A stretch of DNA of 64,000 nucleotides from Nothophaeocryptopus gaeumannii (taxonomy: Eukaryota > Ascomycota > Dothideomycetes > Mycosphaerellales > Mycosphaerellaceae): assembly GCA_031771865.1 (NCBI GenBank), contig JASISA010000019.1, forward strand, positions 558,001-622,000, read 5' to 3'. This document shows, piece by piece, positions 1-11,116 of this stretch. The position numbers and the translations under genes were made by a program. The stretch's first letter is position 1; the number at the start of each line of letters is the position of its first letter. The notes under the pieces were generated by a model. It saw only the letters and a list, made by a program, of their open reading frames with translations. It was not told the DNA's origin and did no database searches.

Positions 1-321
1 TACGACTACGGCAGCGAATGCAATGCTACTGTTGACTGCTACCGCAATACAAGGACTAAATATCTTGGTAAGGAGGGAGTCGCAGCAGTGCAGCATCATC
101 GCTCAAGTCGGGCAGCGACTTCTGCCGTACGGAAGTTGAGTAGAGAAAGAGCCGCGAAAGACTGACGAAAGATATGCTGATCAATCGATACTGAAGATGC
201 GTAGTGTCTATCAAGCGATTTAAGTCATCTGAATCTATTGTACACCTGGTATACAGCGCGCGAGTATTCAAAACATCCTAACTGTAGGCCAGTGTCATCG
301 CAGGCAAAATGAATGGAGCAC
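1..321. other. Intergenic, left edge
   Basis: I see no gene, RNA or repeat here. Open frames on either strand are short and show no domain. This stretch lies 3' of the leftmost monooxygenase, which ends at 322 on the minus strand. Confidence 0.5.
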
Positions 322-1608
322 TCAGATGAGAACCTCTCTTGCCATATCGCCGGCGACATCGACGTTGTAAAGCCATCTCAGATCAATATCCGTCGTCTTC
401 GTCCCGTCAGGCACCCAACCCGGCTTCCTCCTCTCATTCAGCTCCATCGTCAATGCCAGGACTTTATCGACTCTGCCCTGTCTATACGCTTGCCAATTCT
501 CCACATATCCAGCAAGAATATCGAGGTGCTTCTCCACTCCTGGCTCTACTCTAGCTCTCACCACAGCCTTCTCAATGAGAATTGCCAGCGAATAAGCATC
601 CTCAAAAGCCTGTGAGGCTCCCTGTCCTGCCGTCGGTGGGATAGCATGAGCGGCATCTCCAATGATAATTACCCTGCGTCCAGCAGAGCTCCATTTGCTG
701 AGACGAGGCATTGCACAGTATGGCCAAATGAACATGCTCCATTTGTGAATAGAGTCAATTGCGCTGCGGACGAAAGGACTCCAGGAATCGTAGTTTCTTT
801 TGAACAGTGCCTGCAATTGGTCTTTGTCGGCAATGAGAGCGTCCCACCCGGCTCTGTCTTGATCGGGGAAGGGAACCTGCATGCCAGCAAGTAGCTCAGA
901 GCCTTCCGGGTTGTTTGGTGCTAGGACGAAAGTGCCGTTTGGTTCGTAGATTTGTGCCGGTAATGGGTAAGGGACTCTCGGGTCGTGAGGCTGTTCGGTT
1001 TCAGGCCACGCAATCTTGTTCGTCTGAGCTGCTCCAGTAATTCCGAGAAGCCCAGTGAATTTTGCCGAAACGTCTTCGATTGCGGCTCGGCGGACGTTGG
1101 AATGGATGCCATCAGCTCCGATCAAGACCTTGCTACTTGCTGTCTTTCCGTCGGCAAAAGCGAAGGTGACTTGCTCGGAGTTCTCTTCGACGACTCTGAC
1201 AAATTTCTTGCCATAGAAGATCTGGATATCTTTGCATTGGGCTGCCCTGTTCCGTAAGGCTTGCAAGAGAGCTTCGCGATAGACGCGCAGACCGTGGTAG
1301 CCGAACTTCTGTTGACTGCCGAAGTTATATTGATCAATGGTCGAATGCGAGGAGTCTTGGTAGACGACAGCATCGAAATCGAAGCCTTTCTGCTTGAGAC
1401 CGTCGTAGAGCCCGATCTGATCCAGAATTCTCAGAGAGTTGGGTGAAAGCATTAGAGCTCCCGCTGTGTGGCGCGAAGGGTCTCGCTTTTCATAGATGTT
1501 GCTAGAGATGCCTCTTTGGTTCAACGAAATGGCAAGAGAAAGGCCTGAGATGCCTCCGCCGATGATGGTGACGAGGGTAATGTTTGGCTCTGGAACAGTA
1601 TCTGCCAT
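322..1608 (-). CDS. FAD-dependent monooxygenase (salicylate hydroxylase-like)
   Basis: A single-exon 428-residue flavoprotein of the aromatic-ring hydroxylase superfamily. It would use NAD(P)H, FAD and O2 to hydroxylate or epoxidise a small substrate, probably in the cytosol, since no signal peptide or membrane segment is seen. Three family marks are intact and correctly spaced: the FAD-binding GGGISG near residues 17-22, the GADGIHS (DG) motif at 164-170 and the GDAAHAIPP motif at about 317-325, followed by a GQG. The length fits fungal salicylate-hydroxylase-like enzymes (about 400-450). The first ATG at 1608 sits just ahead of the Rossmann strand. It is transcribed away from the NAD(P)-binding gene at 2176, so the two probably share a promoter. 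The substrate cannot be told from sequence. Confidence 0.88.
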   Translation of the reverse strand: MADTVPEPNITLVTIIGGGISGLSLAISLNQRGISSNIYEKRDPSRHTAGALMLSPNSLRILDQIGLYDGLKQKGFDFDAVVYQDSSHSTIDQYNFGSQQKFGYHGLRVYREALLQALRNRAAQCKDIQIFYGKKFVRVVEENSEQVTFAFADGKTASSKVLIGADGIHSNVRRAAIEDVSAKFTGLLGITGAAQTNKIAWPETEQPHDPRVPYPLPAQIYEPNGTFVLAPNNPEGSELLAGMQVPFPDQDRAGWDALIADKDQLQALFKRNYDSWSPFVRSAIDSIHKWSMFIWPYCAMPRLSKWSSAGRRVIIIGDAAHAIPPTAGQGASQAFEDAYSLAILIEKAVVRARVEPGVEKHLDILAGYVENWQAYRQGRVDKVLALTMELNERRKPGWVPDGTKTTDIDLRWLYNVDVAGDMAREVLI

Positions 1609-2175
1609 ATCGATCGTTCTTCGAATTCAATTGGGGAGTGCTTGTATTCCTTGCGATGGTTATCGCGGGCCGATCAAGATCATCGTGTGTTTTTGAACAA
1701 ATGCGAAATTGTGCACAAGAAGACCTACATAGACCACTCCTGCCACATTGGGAATGACGGCATGTGTGTTGAGTGAGTGCAACTGAACGCTCCGAACGCC
1801 CTGAGGCTCAGCTTCCTTTCAGCTGCCAGCCAAAGTGCGACCGTGGAGGCTCCGTGGAGTGCAAGCGCCAGCCGTCAGTGCCACAAAGGGCGACACCAAC
1901 CGAACACTGCGCCTGCGATGCAATGTAGTGTGTATAGTCAGCAGCTTCGGCCGAAGATCCCGAATAGATTCACTTACTGAGTAAACCCTTCCATGCATGT
2001 GAATTGGACCTTCCTGAATGCAAGGTGAGGACTTCCTTAAAACAATCGGGCTCGCAAACAGTGTAAACAACCCAATCCGACACTACACCACCGTACTCAT
2101 TCGGACCATCTGGAGAAGCATCGAACGACTGGAGCATCCATCCACGTTTTGCAACCATAATCAAAGAACATCAAA
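1609..2175. promoter_or_regulatory. Divergent promoter region, monooxygenase / NmrA-like gene
   Basis: About 570 bases without a supported gene lie between two genes read in opposite directions, so this should hold both promoters. I could not pick out a convincing TATA box or operator. Confidence 0.4.
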
Positions 2176-2961
2176 ATGACCGCTTCCACTCAATCCAGCA
2201 GCCAGCCCATGCACATCCTTCTCATTGGAGCGACTGGCCGCACTGGACGTATACTCATCGAGCAGGCGATGATGCGCAAGGACATTACCATCACCGCACT
2301 CGTCCGTGATGCGGACTCCTTGAAAGAAGAACACGAGCTGTACCCCACCCTCGACATCGTTCAAGGCAATCTCACGGACCGAAAGGCAATCGACAAGGCC
2401 ATGACGACCCCGTACATCCCCAACGCGGTCATCGTCACGCTTGGCTCGCCTCTTCAATCCGGCAACCCATTCAGCGCCGTCGTTCAACCGCCAAACATGA
2501 TGGCTGACGCCCATTCCATCCTCCTAGAGAGCATGAAGACGCATGGCGTAGGACGACTAGTGACAATGTCTGCCTTTGGAACAGCAGATTCCTGGAGAAA
2601 TCTCGGTCTCATTATGCGTGTGATCATCGGCTACTCGAATATGAAGCACCAGTTCAGAGACCACGCGGAAGTCGATCGTCGCGTCAAAGAAGCTGCGAGC
2701 AAAGACCCGAATTTGCAATACACGCTGTTTCGCCCAGTCTTACTTGCGGAAGGCCCAGTTGCTAAGTGCTGCGACGTCACCGACCATGGAGATAAGGGTG
2801 GTGATCCGTCTCCTAGTATGATGGCCAAGATCAGTCGCAGGACCGTGGCAAATGAGATGCTCGACGTTGCTGGAGGACTGCGGCCGGAGTATATCAATCG
2901 TACGCCCGTCCTCTCCGGTCTTGCTACTGTAAAGCCAAACAATGGGGAACCAGGGAAATAG
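2176..2961 (+). CDS. NAD(P)-binding (NmrA-like / atypical SDR) protein
   Basis: A single-exon 261-residue protein with an N-terminal Rossmann fold: a short hydrophobic strand followed by GATGRTGR (about residues 18-25), the GxxGxxG variant typical of atypical short-chain dehydrogenases and NmrA-like regulators. A conserved segment ending in VGRLVTMSAFG follows (the S of the strand-5 motif), then YSNMKHQFRDHA, which replaces the classical YxxxK. This suggests a reductase/isomerase or a redox-sensing NAD(P)-binder rather than a classical dehydrogenase. The start ATG at 2176 lies about 10 residues ahead of the fold. It is divergent from the FAD monooxygenase at 322-1608, consistent with a common pathway. 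No signal peptide or TM segment is seen. The substrate is unknown. Confidence 0.82.
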   Translation: MTASTQSSSQPMHILLIGATGRTGRILIEQAMMRKDITITALVRDADSLKEEHELYPTLDIVQGNLTDRKAIDKAMTTPYIPNAVIVTLGSPLQSGNPFSAVVQPPNMMADAHSILLESMKTHGVGRLVTMSAFGTADSWRNLGLIMRVIIGYSNMKHQFRDHAEVDRRVKEAASKDPNLQYTLFRPVLLAEGPVAKCCDVTDHGDKGGDPSPSMMAKISRRTVANEMLDVAGGLRPEYINRTPVLSGLATVKPNNGEPGK

Positions 2962-3169
2962 GAGCCCAGGGGACCATAGTGGGACCGGGAAGCGAGCCGG
3001 AATTCAACGACGACGCGGCAGCGAGGCGATCTGGGAGTGCCGGGATTAGGCGCTTTGGGACAGCCGGTATTCTTGTGAGAAACATTGTTTGAGCGTTTTT
3101 GCATGAGACGATCGGATACAGCGTGTATATCTAGTATTGAATTCAAGATCAGCTTTCATTTTCAGATTC

Positions 3170-3520
3170 TTACCACGCGCAATGCCCTCCGTCCACTCTC
3201 AAATCAGCTCCTGTCATGAAATTACTTCCATCGCCAAGGAGGAACAACACCGGTGCGCGAAACTCATCAGCTGTACTCGGTCGAAAGAGCATATTATCAC
3301 CAGTTCATTGAAGTCCCATTCCAGGTTTCTGAAGCGCTTCAGCTGTGGCGGCTGTCCTGATGTACCCAGGGGAGAGCGTATTGACTCGGATCAGTGGCAT
3401 GTCTGTGCGAGAGCCCCATTCTGCAGCAAGTGAGCGTGCCAGTCGGTGAACCGCCGCTTTTGAGGAGTTGTAACCTGCTGAGCTCTCGACGTATGTAGCG
3501 GCTGTTTTTCCTCTGCTGTG
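3170..3520 (-). pseudogene. Short-chain dehydrogenase, 3' remnant with in-frame stop
   Basis: The minus strand encodes the C-terminal half of a classical SDR: the active-site YNSSKAAV helix, then LAAEWG, RVNTLSPGYI, and finally the FMTGADLRVDGGHCAW terminus ending at a TAA (3170-3172). This is the usual C-terminus of fungal polyol/sorbose-reductase-type SDRs. One in-frame TGA (plus-strand 3305-3307) stands where relatives usually have Trp. Upstream of about 3520 I find no Rossmann motif (TGxxxGIG), so the N-terminal half is missing or scrambled. No intron removes the stop. It sits between the NmrA-like and PhyH genes, suggesting the oxidative gene group once included another dehydrogenase. 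Confidence 0.6.
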
Positions 3521-4362
3521 CGCTTTCTCTTACTTCTACCTCGCTCGAGACTCCAAACGACTGGATGCGGGCTAAGCGGTGCTGCTGCTCTTCCAGATAC
3601 GCTTTCGAATGCAGCTCCCAGCCGCGAATCTACCGGAAAGTATGAGGACTTATCGCGCCGAAAGGACGTAGGGCGGGCGCTGCACCATCTGGGTCGAAAT
3701 CGCGGGATGCACTCGGTCGTGTGAGGGGCCGAATGATAGAGGTGGTGTGTGAGAAGCATAACAGACGAGGGATGCAAGACAAGAGAGACGTTATATCAGG
3801 AGCACGGGCCCAGCAAGTGAATGCAAGACTCGTCAAATCTGCTTCAACTTTGATGAGATCCGCCGCTTGGCTAGATCAAAGCTCCCGAAAACAACACCTC
3901 TTGCGATTCCTCCTTCGTATGCTTTCGTCCTGTTTGATCACGACCAACGAATGTCATCACGCGCTCTGCCAGTGTTTAGGCTTTGATCAACACCTTGAAA
4001 TCCTCTTTTCAGAGGCATGCTACCGTCTGGACTGCTGACCGCATCACAGAAATTGGCTGCGTGCGGCAAGACCACGCGCGGCGGATAACACCATCAATGA
4101 TCTAGCGTGCCCTATCGAAGAATCGATCTCGCAATACCTGGTACGGCTCAACTTCGAACGTTGCACTTGCACACCACTGCGTCCGAAAACGACTACCGAT
4201 CTTAATTGACACGTACTCAAGATCTGTGATGAGTAAGGATGACAGTCTAGGCGGAAAGGAGTTCCCTCACCTGCAGTCGCATACGCTGTGGTTAGCCATA
4301 GCTATCTAAAGAGACTATGGCGGTTACAAAATATCAATTCAGACCCTTGTACAATGCTCTGA
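3521..4362. other. Gene-free stretch
   Basis: About 840 bases between the SDR remnant and the PhyH gene, both on the minus strand. The open frames (for example 3721-4038 on plus) have no domain and no codon pattern I trust. It may contain decayed 5' sequence of the SDR. Confidence 0.35.
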
Positions 4363-5492
4363 TCAGCTCGAGTAGGGGACAACACCAGCCAGCTTGAGCA
4401 GAGTCTCTGTCTCCTGCGGCTCTTCTGTCGGCCGCTCCCTGCCATAAGTCTCTCCCGATGCTCGCTCTGGCTGTTTCTTTCCTGTCGCGAAGATGTTGGC
4501 ATGAGGCCAATGCGTCTAAAATGGTCAGTGATTGTCCGGAATATCCGGCCTTTATGCAACTTACAGTGCCTATCCTCTGCTTGAACAGCTTGGTCTTTTC
4601 TGCTAGATCTTCCTCGGCCGCAAACACGGCAGGGGAGTAACAGATGTCTGCTTTGATCAGCTTCGCTCTTCAGCTCGCATCTCGACTGAACTATCACTCA
4701 CACATTACGGCTCTAATGTTGTCCGACTGCGGTAGCACATTATAATGAACAGTTCTCGAATCCCAGAGGACGACATCCCCAGGGTCGGCGCAAACCTTCA
4801 CCATCTCGCACCCGCGTTCCAGGAACCAATCGATATCGTCCTGCTCAAAACCATACCAATCCGCGGGACCCCAAGTGTTTCCATCCTTCGCTGGGTGCGT
4901 CTTGAAGTACAATTCATTCAGCTTGCTCGAGCCCTTCAGAACTATCAAGCCGCCATCCTTGGGACCGTTCGGCGCCAGGTTCAGGATGCCTTGAACGCAT
5001 TGCATGCCTTTGCGCAGCGAGTTCTGATCTACATGAGGCCAAGGAGATGAAGTCGGGCGAGGAGTAATCGGAACTGTCAGGTTCATGCCATCGAAACTGA
5101 CGAGGAGTTCATCCGTGCCCCAGAGCTTCTGGAATGGCTCGATCATAGCTGGCTCGCAGCGTGCATCCCATATGAACTTCTCATGTTGCACAGCGTAATC
5201 GTGGTACATCCCACCTCTGGAGACAGAGTGAGCTGGCGGACGGGGGCTTCGGTCGAATGACTTACTTCATATGGTTTGGTAAGTTTTCAACTTTCCAAGT
5301 ACTTGGATTATCCCGCTTGAAGCCGTATGGGAAAGACTCAAGCCATTTGTACATGCGGTCGACGTAGTGTTGTGCTTTGTCTTGCGACAGGACGTTCTTA
5401 AGGCCGACAAAGCCATCTGTGACGAGATCGTCTCGCCAGTCGCCGAAAGGCTTGTCTACAGCGATGGTGGGCTCATTCTCGAAGTGCGGCAT
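4363..5492 (-). CDS. Phytanoyl-CoA dioxygenase (PhyH) family protein
   Basis: A Fe(II)/2-oxoglutarate-dependent dioxygenase; members hydroxylate lipids or secondary metabolites. My model has four exons: 5492-5266, 5216-4702, 4647-4565 and 4515-4363, with introns of 49, 54 and 49 nt. Every junction keeps frame, giving 325 aa. The iron ligands are visible as HVD in SPWPHVDQNSLRKG and the distal His in WDSRTVHYN, which also carries the Arg expected to bind 2-oxoglutarate. The later exons encode YSPAVFAAEEDLAEKTKL and THWPHANIF, familiar at the C-terminus of fungal PhyH proteins. The start ATG at 5492 begins a short N-terminus with no targeting signal. It is divergent from the transporter at 5851 across about 360 bases, which suggests co-regulation. 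Confidence 0.86.
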
Positions 5493-5850
5493 GGCTGCTG
5501 GTATTGCAGATACAGATTCTCTTCAAGCCGAAAATTCAAGAATGCTGATACAAAGTTCAGTATTTGAAACCGGGGTCTCGTACCATGGCCGCTTATACCG
5601 TATCCTCAAAAAGACCGAATCACGTACTTCTGATCGGGCAAGTTGTGAGCGAGACTGAACATGGGAGCCAATCGGCAGAAGGGCCTTGTCTACCTGTCTC
5701 GCAGCGGCCAACATGCAGCAAGGATGATATCTCCAGGACAACCTCTTGGCCGCAGGCGAGATAAGATGTGTTGAACAAGAAGTCAAGAAACGGCCTAGAA
5801 ATGCCTACCACTGAGCTCCTCGTCGTCGGTCGAAGCCTACACACACAACG
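5493..5850. promoter_or_regulatory. Divergent promoter region, PhyH / MFS transporter
   Basis: About 360 bases separate two oppositely oriented genes and should carry both promoters. No specific site was identified. Confidence 0.4.
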
Positions 5851-7520
5851 ATGGCGTCGAGCCATGAGGCAACACCATCTTACAAAGAGTTGCCGAACAA
5901 CACCAATCCGCACTGGTGGCGAGATCCAGGTCTACGCCGACTTGTATTCTGGCAAGCATGCATTCTGCTCTCTCAGGCGACCGTTGGCTATGATGAGAGT
6001 GTCGCTGGATCATTGCAATCTATGCAGCCATGGCTTGATGGTAAGTTGAGAATGACAACATTGCAGGTTCATTGCCAAATCCACTGACATTGAATCTTAG
6101 CCATGGGGAATCCGACTTCCTCAACAATTGGTCTCATCACTGCGTCGGTCTTCATTGCAGGCTTTGTCGCTGCTTTCTTTGCATCTCCTTTCGCAGACCG
6201 CTTTGGACGCCGGCCGGCTCTGTTGCTCGGCTCCTTCCTCTGCGTTGCTGGTGCCGCTGTGCAAAGTGCTGCGCAAAGCAAAGGCATGTTCATCGGAGGT
6301 CGTGTGTTGATTGGTCTGGGTACCAGCTTTACTACGAACGCTGGACCAAGTTTGTTGAATGAGGTGGCACATCCGAGGATGAGAGGACGCATTGCGGGAT
6401 CGGTGAGCTGCTCGCGTTATTGTCGCAGGTTAGCGGGTTGCTGACTACCTTTTAGTTCAACGTCCTCTGGTACGTCGGATCCATTGTAAACGCCTGGCTC
6501 TGCTTTGGTACCGGCCACCTCTCATCAAACTGGTCCTGGCGAATTCCATCACTGGTCCAAGCAGTCCCTGCACTACTCCAGGTCATCTCTGTCTTCTTCA
6601 TGCCAGAGTCGCCTCGATGGCTTTATTCACAAGGCCGAGTTGCAGAAGCCAAAGCCGTTCTTGCCAGATACCACGCTAACGGAAGCGTGGATGACGAGCT
6701 GGTAGCCTTCGAGATGACTGAGATCTCCGAAGCACTTACTCTCGAAGAAGCCAGCAAGAAGAAGTCGTGGGCTGAAGTTCTCAAACCAAAGGCGAACCGC
6801 AAGCGCTTTGGTATTTGTGTTGCTGTTGCTCTGCTCACTCTCTGGAACGGACAAGGCGTCATATCGTACTACTTCTCGCCGATTTTGGACTCTATCGGTA
6901 TCACGTCAACAAATCAACAGACCGGCATCAATGGCGGTATGCAAATTTGGAACCTAATCTGCTCTCTCATCGGAACGTACCTGGCAGAGTCGATAGGCCG
7001 CAGACCACTTTGGCTGGCATCATTTATCGGCATGATATGCGCGAACGTGCCTCTGACCATCTCATCGGCAAGATACAAAGCCACTGGATCGAAGGGAGCG
7101 GCGTATTCGACTGTCATCTTCCTGTTTCTGTACAATGCCGCCTTCAACGTCGCTTGCAATCCGCTTCTGTACTCGTATACGACTGAACTGCTGCCGTACA
7201 GCATTCGCACGAAAGGGCTGGCCGTGCAGATCGCGGTCAGTGAGGCGGCATTGACGGTTAATCAGTATGTTAATCCGATTGCGTTGGATAGTATTGGGTA
7301 CTGGTACTTCGTGTTCTATCTCGGGATGTTGCTGCTTGGAACTGCGGTGATCTATCTGTGGTTCCCGGAGACGAAAGGCTATACCTTAGAGCAGCTTGGG
7401 AGGATCTTTGAGGACGACCATGGTCTACCGACCTTGAGTGGCTTGGTCATCGAGAACGGAAGAGAATTGCCACCGGAGGAAAGCAAAATTCCAGATATGT
7501 GGATAAAGGAGGCAACGTAA
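5851..7520 (+). CDS. MFS sugar porter (hexose/lactose permease-like)
   Basis: A plasma-membrane major-facilitator transporter of the sugar-porter family. Three exons (5851-6040, 6101-6402, 6456-7520) with 60- and 53-nt introns give 518 aa. Family signatures are all present: DRFGRRPALLLG in the loop between TM2 and TM3, GRVLIGLG, PESPRWLY at the end of TM6, the second-half ESIGRRPLWL, and PETKGYTLEQL after TM12. About 12 hydrophobic segments can be counted. The hydrophilic N-terminus starts at the ATG at 5851. It is divergent from the PhyH gene and followed by a convergent FAD monooxygenase. In this setting it may import a substrate for, or export a product of, the oxidative enzymes. The substrate cannot be read from sequence, since many sugar-porter homologues carry quinate, lactose or glycosides. 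Confidence 0.9.
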
Positions 7521-7677
7521 GACGAGTCGAAGATATAAGCAGCCTCGCATGAAATATGAAGCTCATTACGTTTTACGAGAGGCTATGCTATATGAAGAAC
7601 TGGATTTGAAGCCACCAAGAGTTCGTGCAAAATGTCATCCCAGTCACAATACCCAATGACCATGGGACTAAGGATGA

Positions 7678-8996
7678 TCAATCCGCAGCTTTGACCTTCT
7701 GGAAGTGCTCAACCATCGCTCGGCCTCCACGCTCATGAAAGAATAGATCGAGATACATGTTCGACTCATCAGCGTACTGCTTCGCACGCTTGAACATTCC
7801 AGCCTCGTACTCTCCGACCAAAGCAGTGAGACCATCAAGCGGTTTCTGCTCTTTCAAATCGCCTTGAGCTCGCAGCTCGGCGTACTCGATGATCTTTTCC
7901 GAGAGTTCGAGCGCGTCTTGCATACCCACGTTGACTCCGACACCTGCGAATGGGCTGACGAGGTGAGCTGCGTCTCCGATCAGAGCGATGCTGAGGAAAG
8001 TAAGCTTTCGTGTACCAGCCTTGAGAATTTTGAGAGATTAATGCTTACCCACGTCGAGTCTTCCACTGCAATCCGACCGGCAGCTGCCATACTTTTCTCC
8101 AGGTGATGGAGTCCAAATCGGCTCTGAGAGTGATGCTTTTCGATAAATCATCCCAGTCATCATAGTAGTACTTCTCAATATGCCTCTTCAAGATTTCTTG
8201 CGGCGGCAAACCTTCAAACGGATTCCCTGCATCCGCTTCATCCAACCTCAACCAAGCGTACGTCCTAACCTCCTGATTCCCGTTTCTCTGAGACAAAATA
8301 CTCCGATTGCTTCCCAGATGCAAACACATGCCATCGCCGATATGCTGGGACAACTCCGGAAACCTCTCATCGATACTGCTGATCCTCGTGTCCAAGCCAG
8401 CAACACCTTTATACTCAGGCATAACATCCGTCACAAGCTTGCGGACTTTCGACCACGCACCATCAGCTCCAATGACCATATCGAAACAACGAACATCTCC
8501 GTCAGTGAACGTCAAAGCATACTTCTCATCCTCCATCTCCTCAACACTCCCAACCCTCTTCCCCCATTGCACAACCCCCTGCCCAATCGAATCCAAAAGC
8601 ATTCCCCTCAACTTAACCCGATCAATCTCCGGCCTTCCATGCATCTCTTTCGGCCGTGCCTCATTAGCGTTCTTTCCCTCATCCATGATAAGTGTGCCAT
8701 CTGGGAGGTAAATCTTGAGGACTTCTCCCTCGGGACGGGCGTGTTTGAGGAATTCGTTGTAGAGGCCCGCAGTTCGGAGGGCTTTCAGACCCCCTGAGGA
8801 GTGGAGGTCGAGAGTGCCGCCTTGGTCTCGGGCGTGACGGGAGGGCTCGGCTTCGAAGAGGGTGTAGGGGATGTTGGAGCGGGAGAGGAGGGATGCTAGG
8901 GTTAGACCTACGGGGCCGGCTGGGGGTTTGTCAGTCTATGTCTTGGGACGGAAGGAGAGACTAGCCTCCGATGATTGCGATGCTGAAGTTGTCCAT
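7678..8996 (-). CDS. FAD-dependent monooxygenase (TetX/PHBH-fold)
   Basis: The second flavin monooxygenase of the group. Three exons (8996-8966, 8919-8049, 7990-7678) give 404 aa. Exon 1 encodes only MDNFSIAIIG; exon 2 continues with AGPVGLTLASLL to complete the GxGxxG FAD site. GADGAWSKVR is the DG motif, and exon 3 opens with IALIGDAAHLVSPFAGVGVN (GD motif). Both flanks of the first intron fit the family, but its donor is GC (GCTAGT), not GT; the acceptor is CCCCAG and the length is 46 nt. The second intron (58 nt) is canonical. No signal peptide is seen. It is divergent from the P450 at 9529, suggesting joint use. An enzyme of this kind could hydroxylate or cleave an aromatic or polyketide substrate. 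Confidence 0.85.
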
Positions 8997-9528
8997 CTCT
9001 TCGAAGTTTACAGTGAGCTGAGTGTTAAAGATCGTTGGGCTCTCCTGCTTCAAGTATTCCCGATGGCATCTTGACGTCTACGCTGTAGCTGGAGTTGGTA
9101 ATCGCTACACATAATGACATCCGATACCGAAGATATGCCATTCTCACCGGTTGATGAGCCGTACGTTGCACAATCAGCGCCGTTGGATCTCACGTAGCAC
9201 ACAGAGTCCCAACGTTCACCGGCACTTTGACTTCTTTGTTTGAGCCTCAGCCCAGAGCTGAGATTTTGTTCAACGTCGAAAATCTCGGATGGACCACGCA
9301 GGACGAGCAAGATGCAACATCGTGAGTCTGACTTACGTCCTGCTATTTACAGAAGTTGACCGGTCGAGCTGGTGGTTGTAACAAGGATGAAATGGCGGAG
9401 GGAAGCGAGTCGTTTGCGGTCTCGCTGTTTTACGTCTTTGCAGGCAGAAATGTCATATCAAGAAGCAGATCGCCAGATAGTTCCAGTAGTCATGATCTCT
9501 CGAAGGCTTAGCTTGCCCGCTCTTCGAG
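8997..9528. promoter_or_regulatory. Divergent promoter region, monooxygenase / P450
   Basis: About 530 bases between two divergent oxidoreductase genes. I found no credible gene and no obvious palindromic operator. Confidence 0.4.
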
Positions 9529-11116
9529 ATGTACGCACTTCTTTTCGTTATTGCTTGCTTGGTCTGCGTGGTGGTCGGTTTCGATATCTTTGGGCTATGG
9601 TCCAAGTTGCTAGACGTGAGTCCTCATGAGCAAAATCCTCAGGGCTCGCTCTGACTGCCATAGCTTTTCCTTCGCTACCACTATCCCGTCAAGCAAGCCT
9701 CAAACACAAGGCCCCTGCCAGGCCCATCATACAAATGGCCAAACGGTCAAGGCGACGCAGCCAAGTTCCTGAACGGCGCAGAGAACAGCAGAACATGGAA
9801 TTGCTTGTACGGAGGAATATACCGTATCTGGTCTGGGATGACCAGTGAAATGTCAGAAGTCCACAAGTCCCCTCCACAACAGACCCAATGCTGATTTTAC
9901 ACTTAGTGTCGTCACTACCGGCGAACAGATCAAGACTGTCTTCAAAGACTCTGACAAACACATCAAAGCCAGGAATAATAATAGCGGGTACTTACTGAGC
10001 CAGCTCCTCGGCGAATGCATGGGGCTCATTAGTGGTGAGGACTGGCGAAGAGTGCGAGCAGTCGTTGGCAGCCAATTCGCACGTGCCAATGCAGTGACCT
10101 ACCTGCCGGCTATTGAGCGGCGTACGCAGATATACCTCAGCCATGATGCTCGATCAGAGCTGGAGAGAGGTATCTTACATCCTGCCAAAGGCGTGAAGAT
10201 GTTGGCGTTCCTGGTGATAGCTGAAGTGCTGTACGGGCCTTTAGATAACGAGCTGGAAGGACGCTTGAGGCAATTAGCACCGCTTAGAGAAGCTCTGATG
10301 CAGCGTGTGATGGCAGGAGGTCTGGCGCGATTCAGCTGGTCGAAGTACCTCCCCACCGAGACCAACAGGATGCTTCGCGAGTTTCAGACTGAGTGGCACG
10401 CCATCAATGTTTATGCCTACCAGCGAGCCAGAGGTGACGACATTGCCACTCCTATCGTGCACAGTTGGCATGCCGCAGAAGCGGGAGAAATCTCCTTCGA
10501 CATGCTGTATCACACATTCGACGAGATCCTTTTCGCCAATTTGGACGTCACACTTGGAGGGACCTCTTGGTGCCTGGTGTACCTCGCCAAAGACCAAGAA
10601 GTCCAGCAGCAGCTCTTGCAGGAGATTAAAGATGCCCGAAAAGAAGAAGGCAAAACGTTTCAGCAATACATCCTCAGCGGATCGACCTTTCTCGCAGCCT
10701 GTATCCAAGAGTCATCACGCCTGCAGCCTCTCGGTGGGTTCTCAGTACCGCAAGCTCCAGCAGTCGATAGAGTCGTCTCGGGCCACCATTTCCGCGCTGG
10801 CACCAACTTCATAGTCGACGCATATGCTCTGAACCAACGCAATGTATTCTGGGGCGCAGACAGCGCGCAGTATCGTCCAGCGCGTTTCTTCGAGGTCAAG
10901 GACACTGAAGCGCGGTACAACTTCTGGCGATTCGGCTTCGGACCCCGCCAGTGCTTGGGCAGGTATATTGCTGACTTGATCATTAAGTCTATGTTGATCC
11001 AGTTGGTTGAGAGCCATGAGTTGTATCTTGCGAAGGAGGAAGCAGATTGGACGAGAGACGTGGAGGTGTGGATCAATCATCCAGACTTTGAGATAGGATG
11101 CTTGAGGCGTGAATGA
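9529..11116 (+). CDS. Cytochrome P450 monooxygenase
   Basis: An ER-anchored heme-thiolate monooxygenase. Three exons (9529-9615, 9664-9851, 9907-11116), introns of 48 and 55 nt, give 494 aa. Exon 1 is an N-terminal membrane anchor (MYALLFVIACLVCVVVGF). Exon 2 has the proline-rich hinge (RPLPGPSYKWP) and the YGGIYRIWSGMTSE strand. In exon 3 the I-helix reads FANLDVTLGGTSW instead of the common AGxDTT. The K-helix ExxR is ESSR, and the heme loop is FGFGPRQCLG with the ligand Cys at about residue 441. The I-helix form resembles fungal secondary-metabolism P450s; that comparison is from memory. The second intron's donor (GTCAGA) is weak, but frame and family sequence support it. The partner reductase is not in the window. 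Confidence 0.87.

Noticed and set aside
9050..9310. Minus-strand frame in the monooxygenase/P450 interval
   Set aside because: No domain, no splice partners, and it lies in a divergent promoter region.
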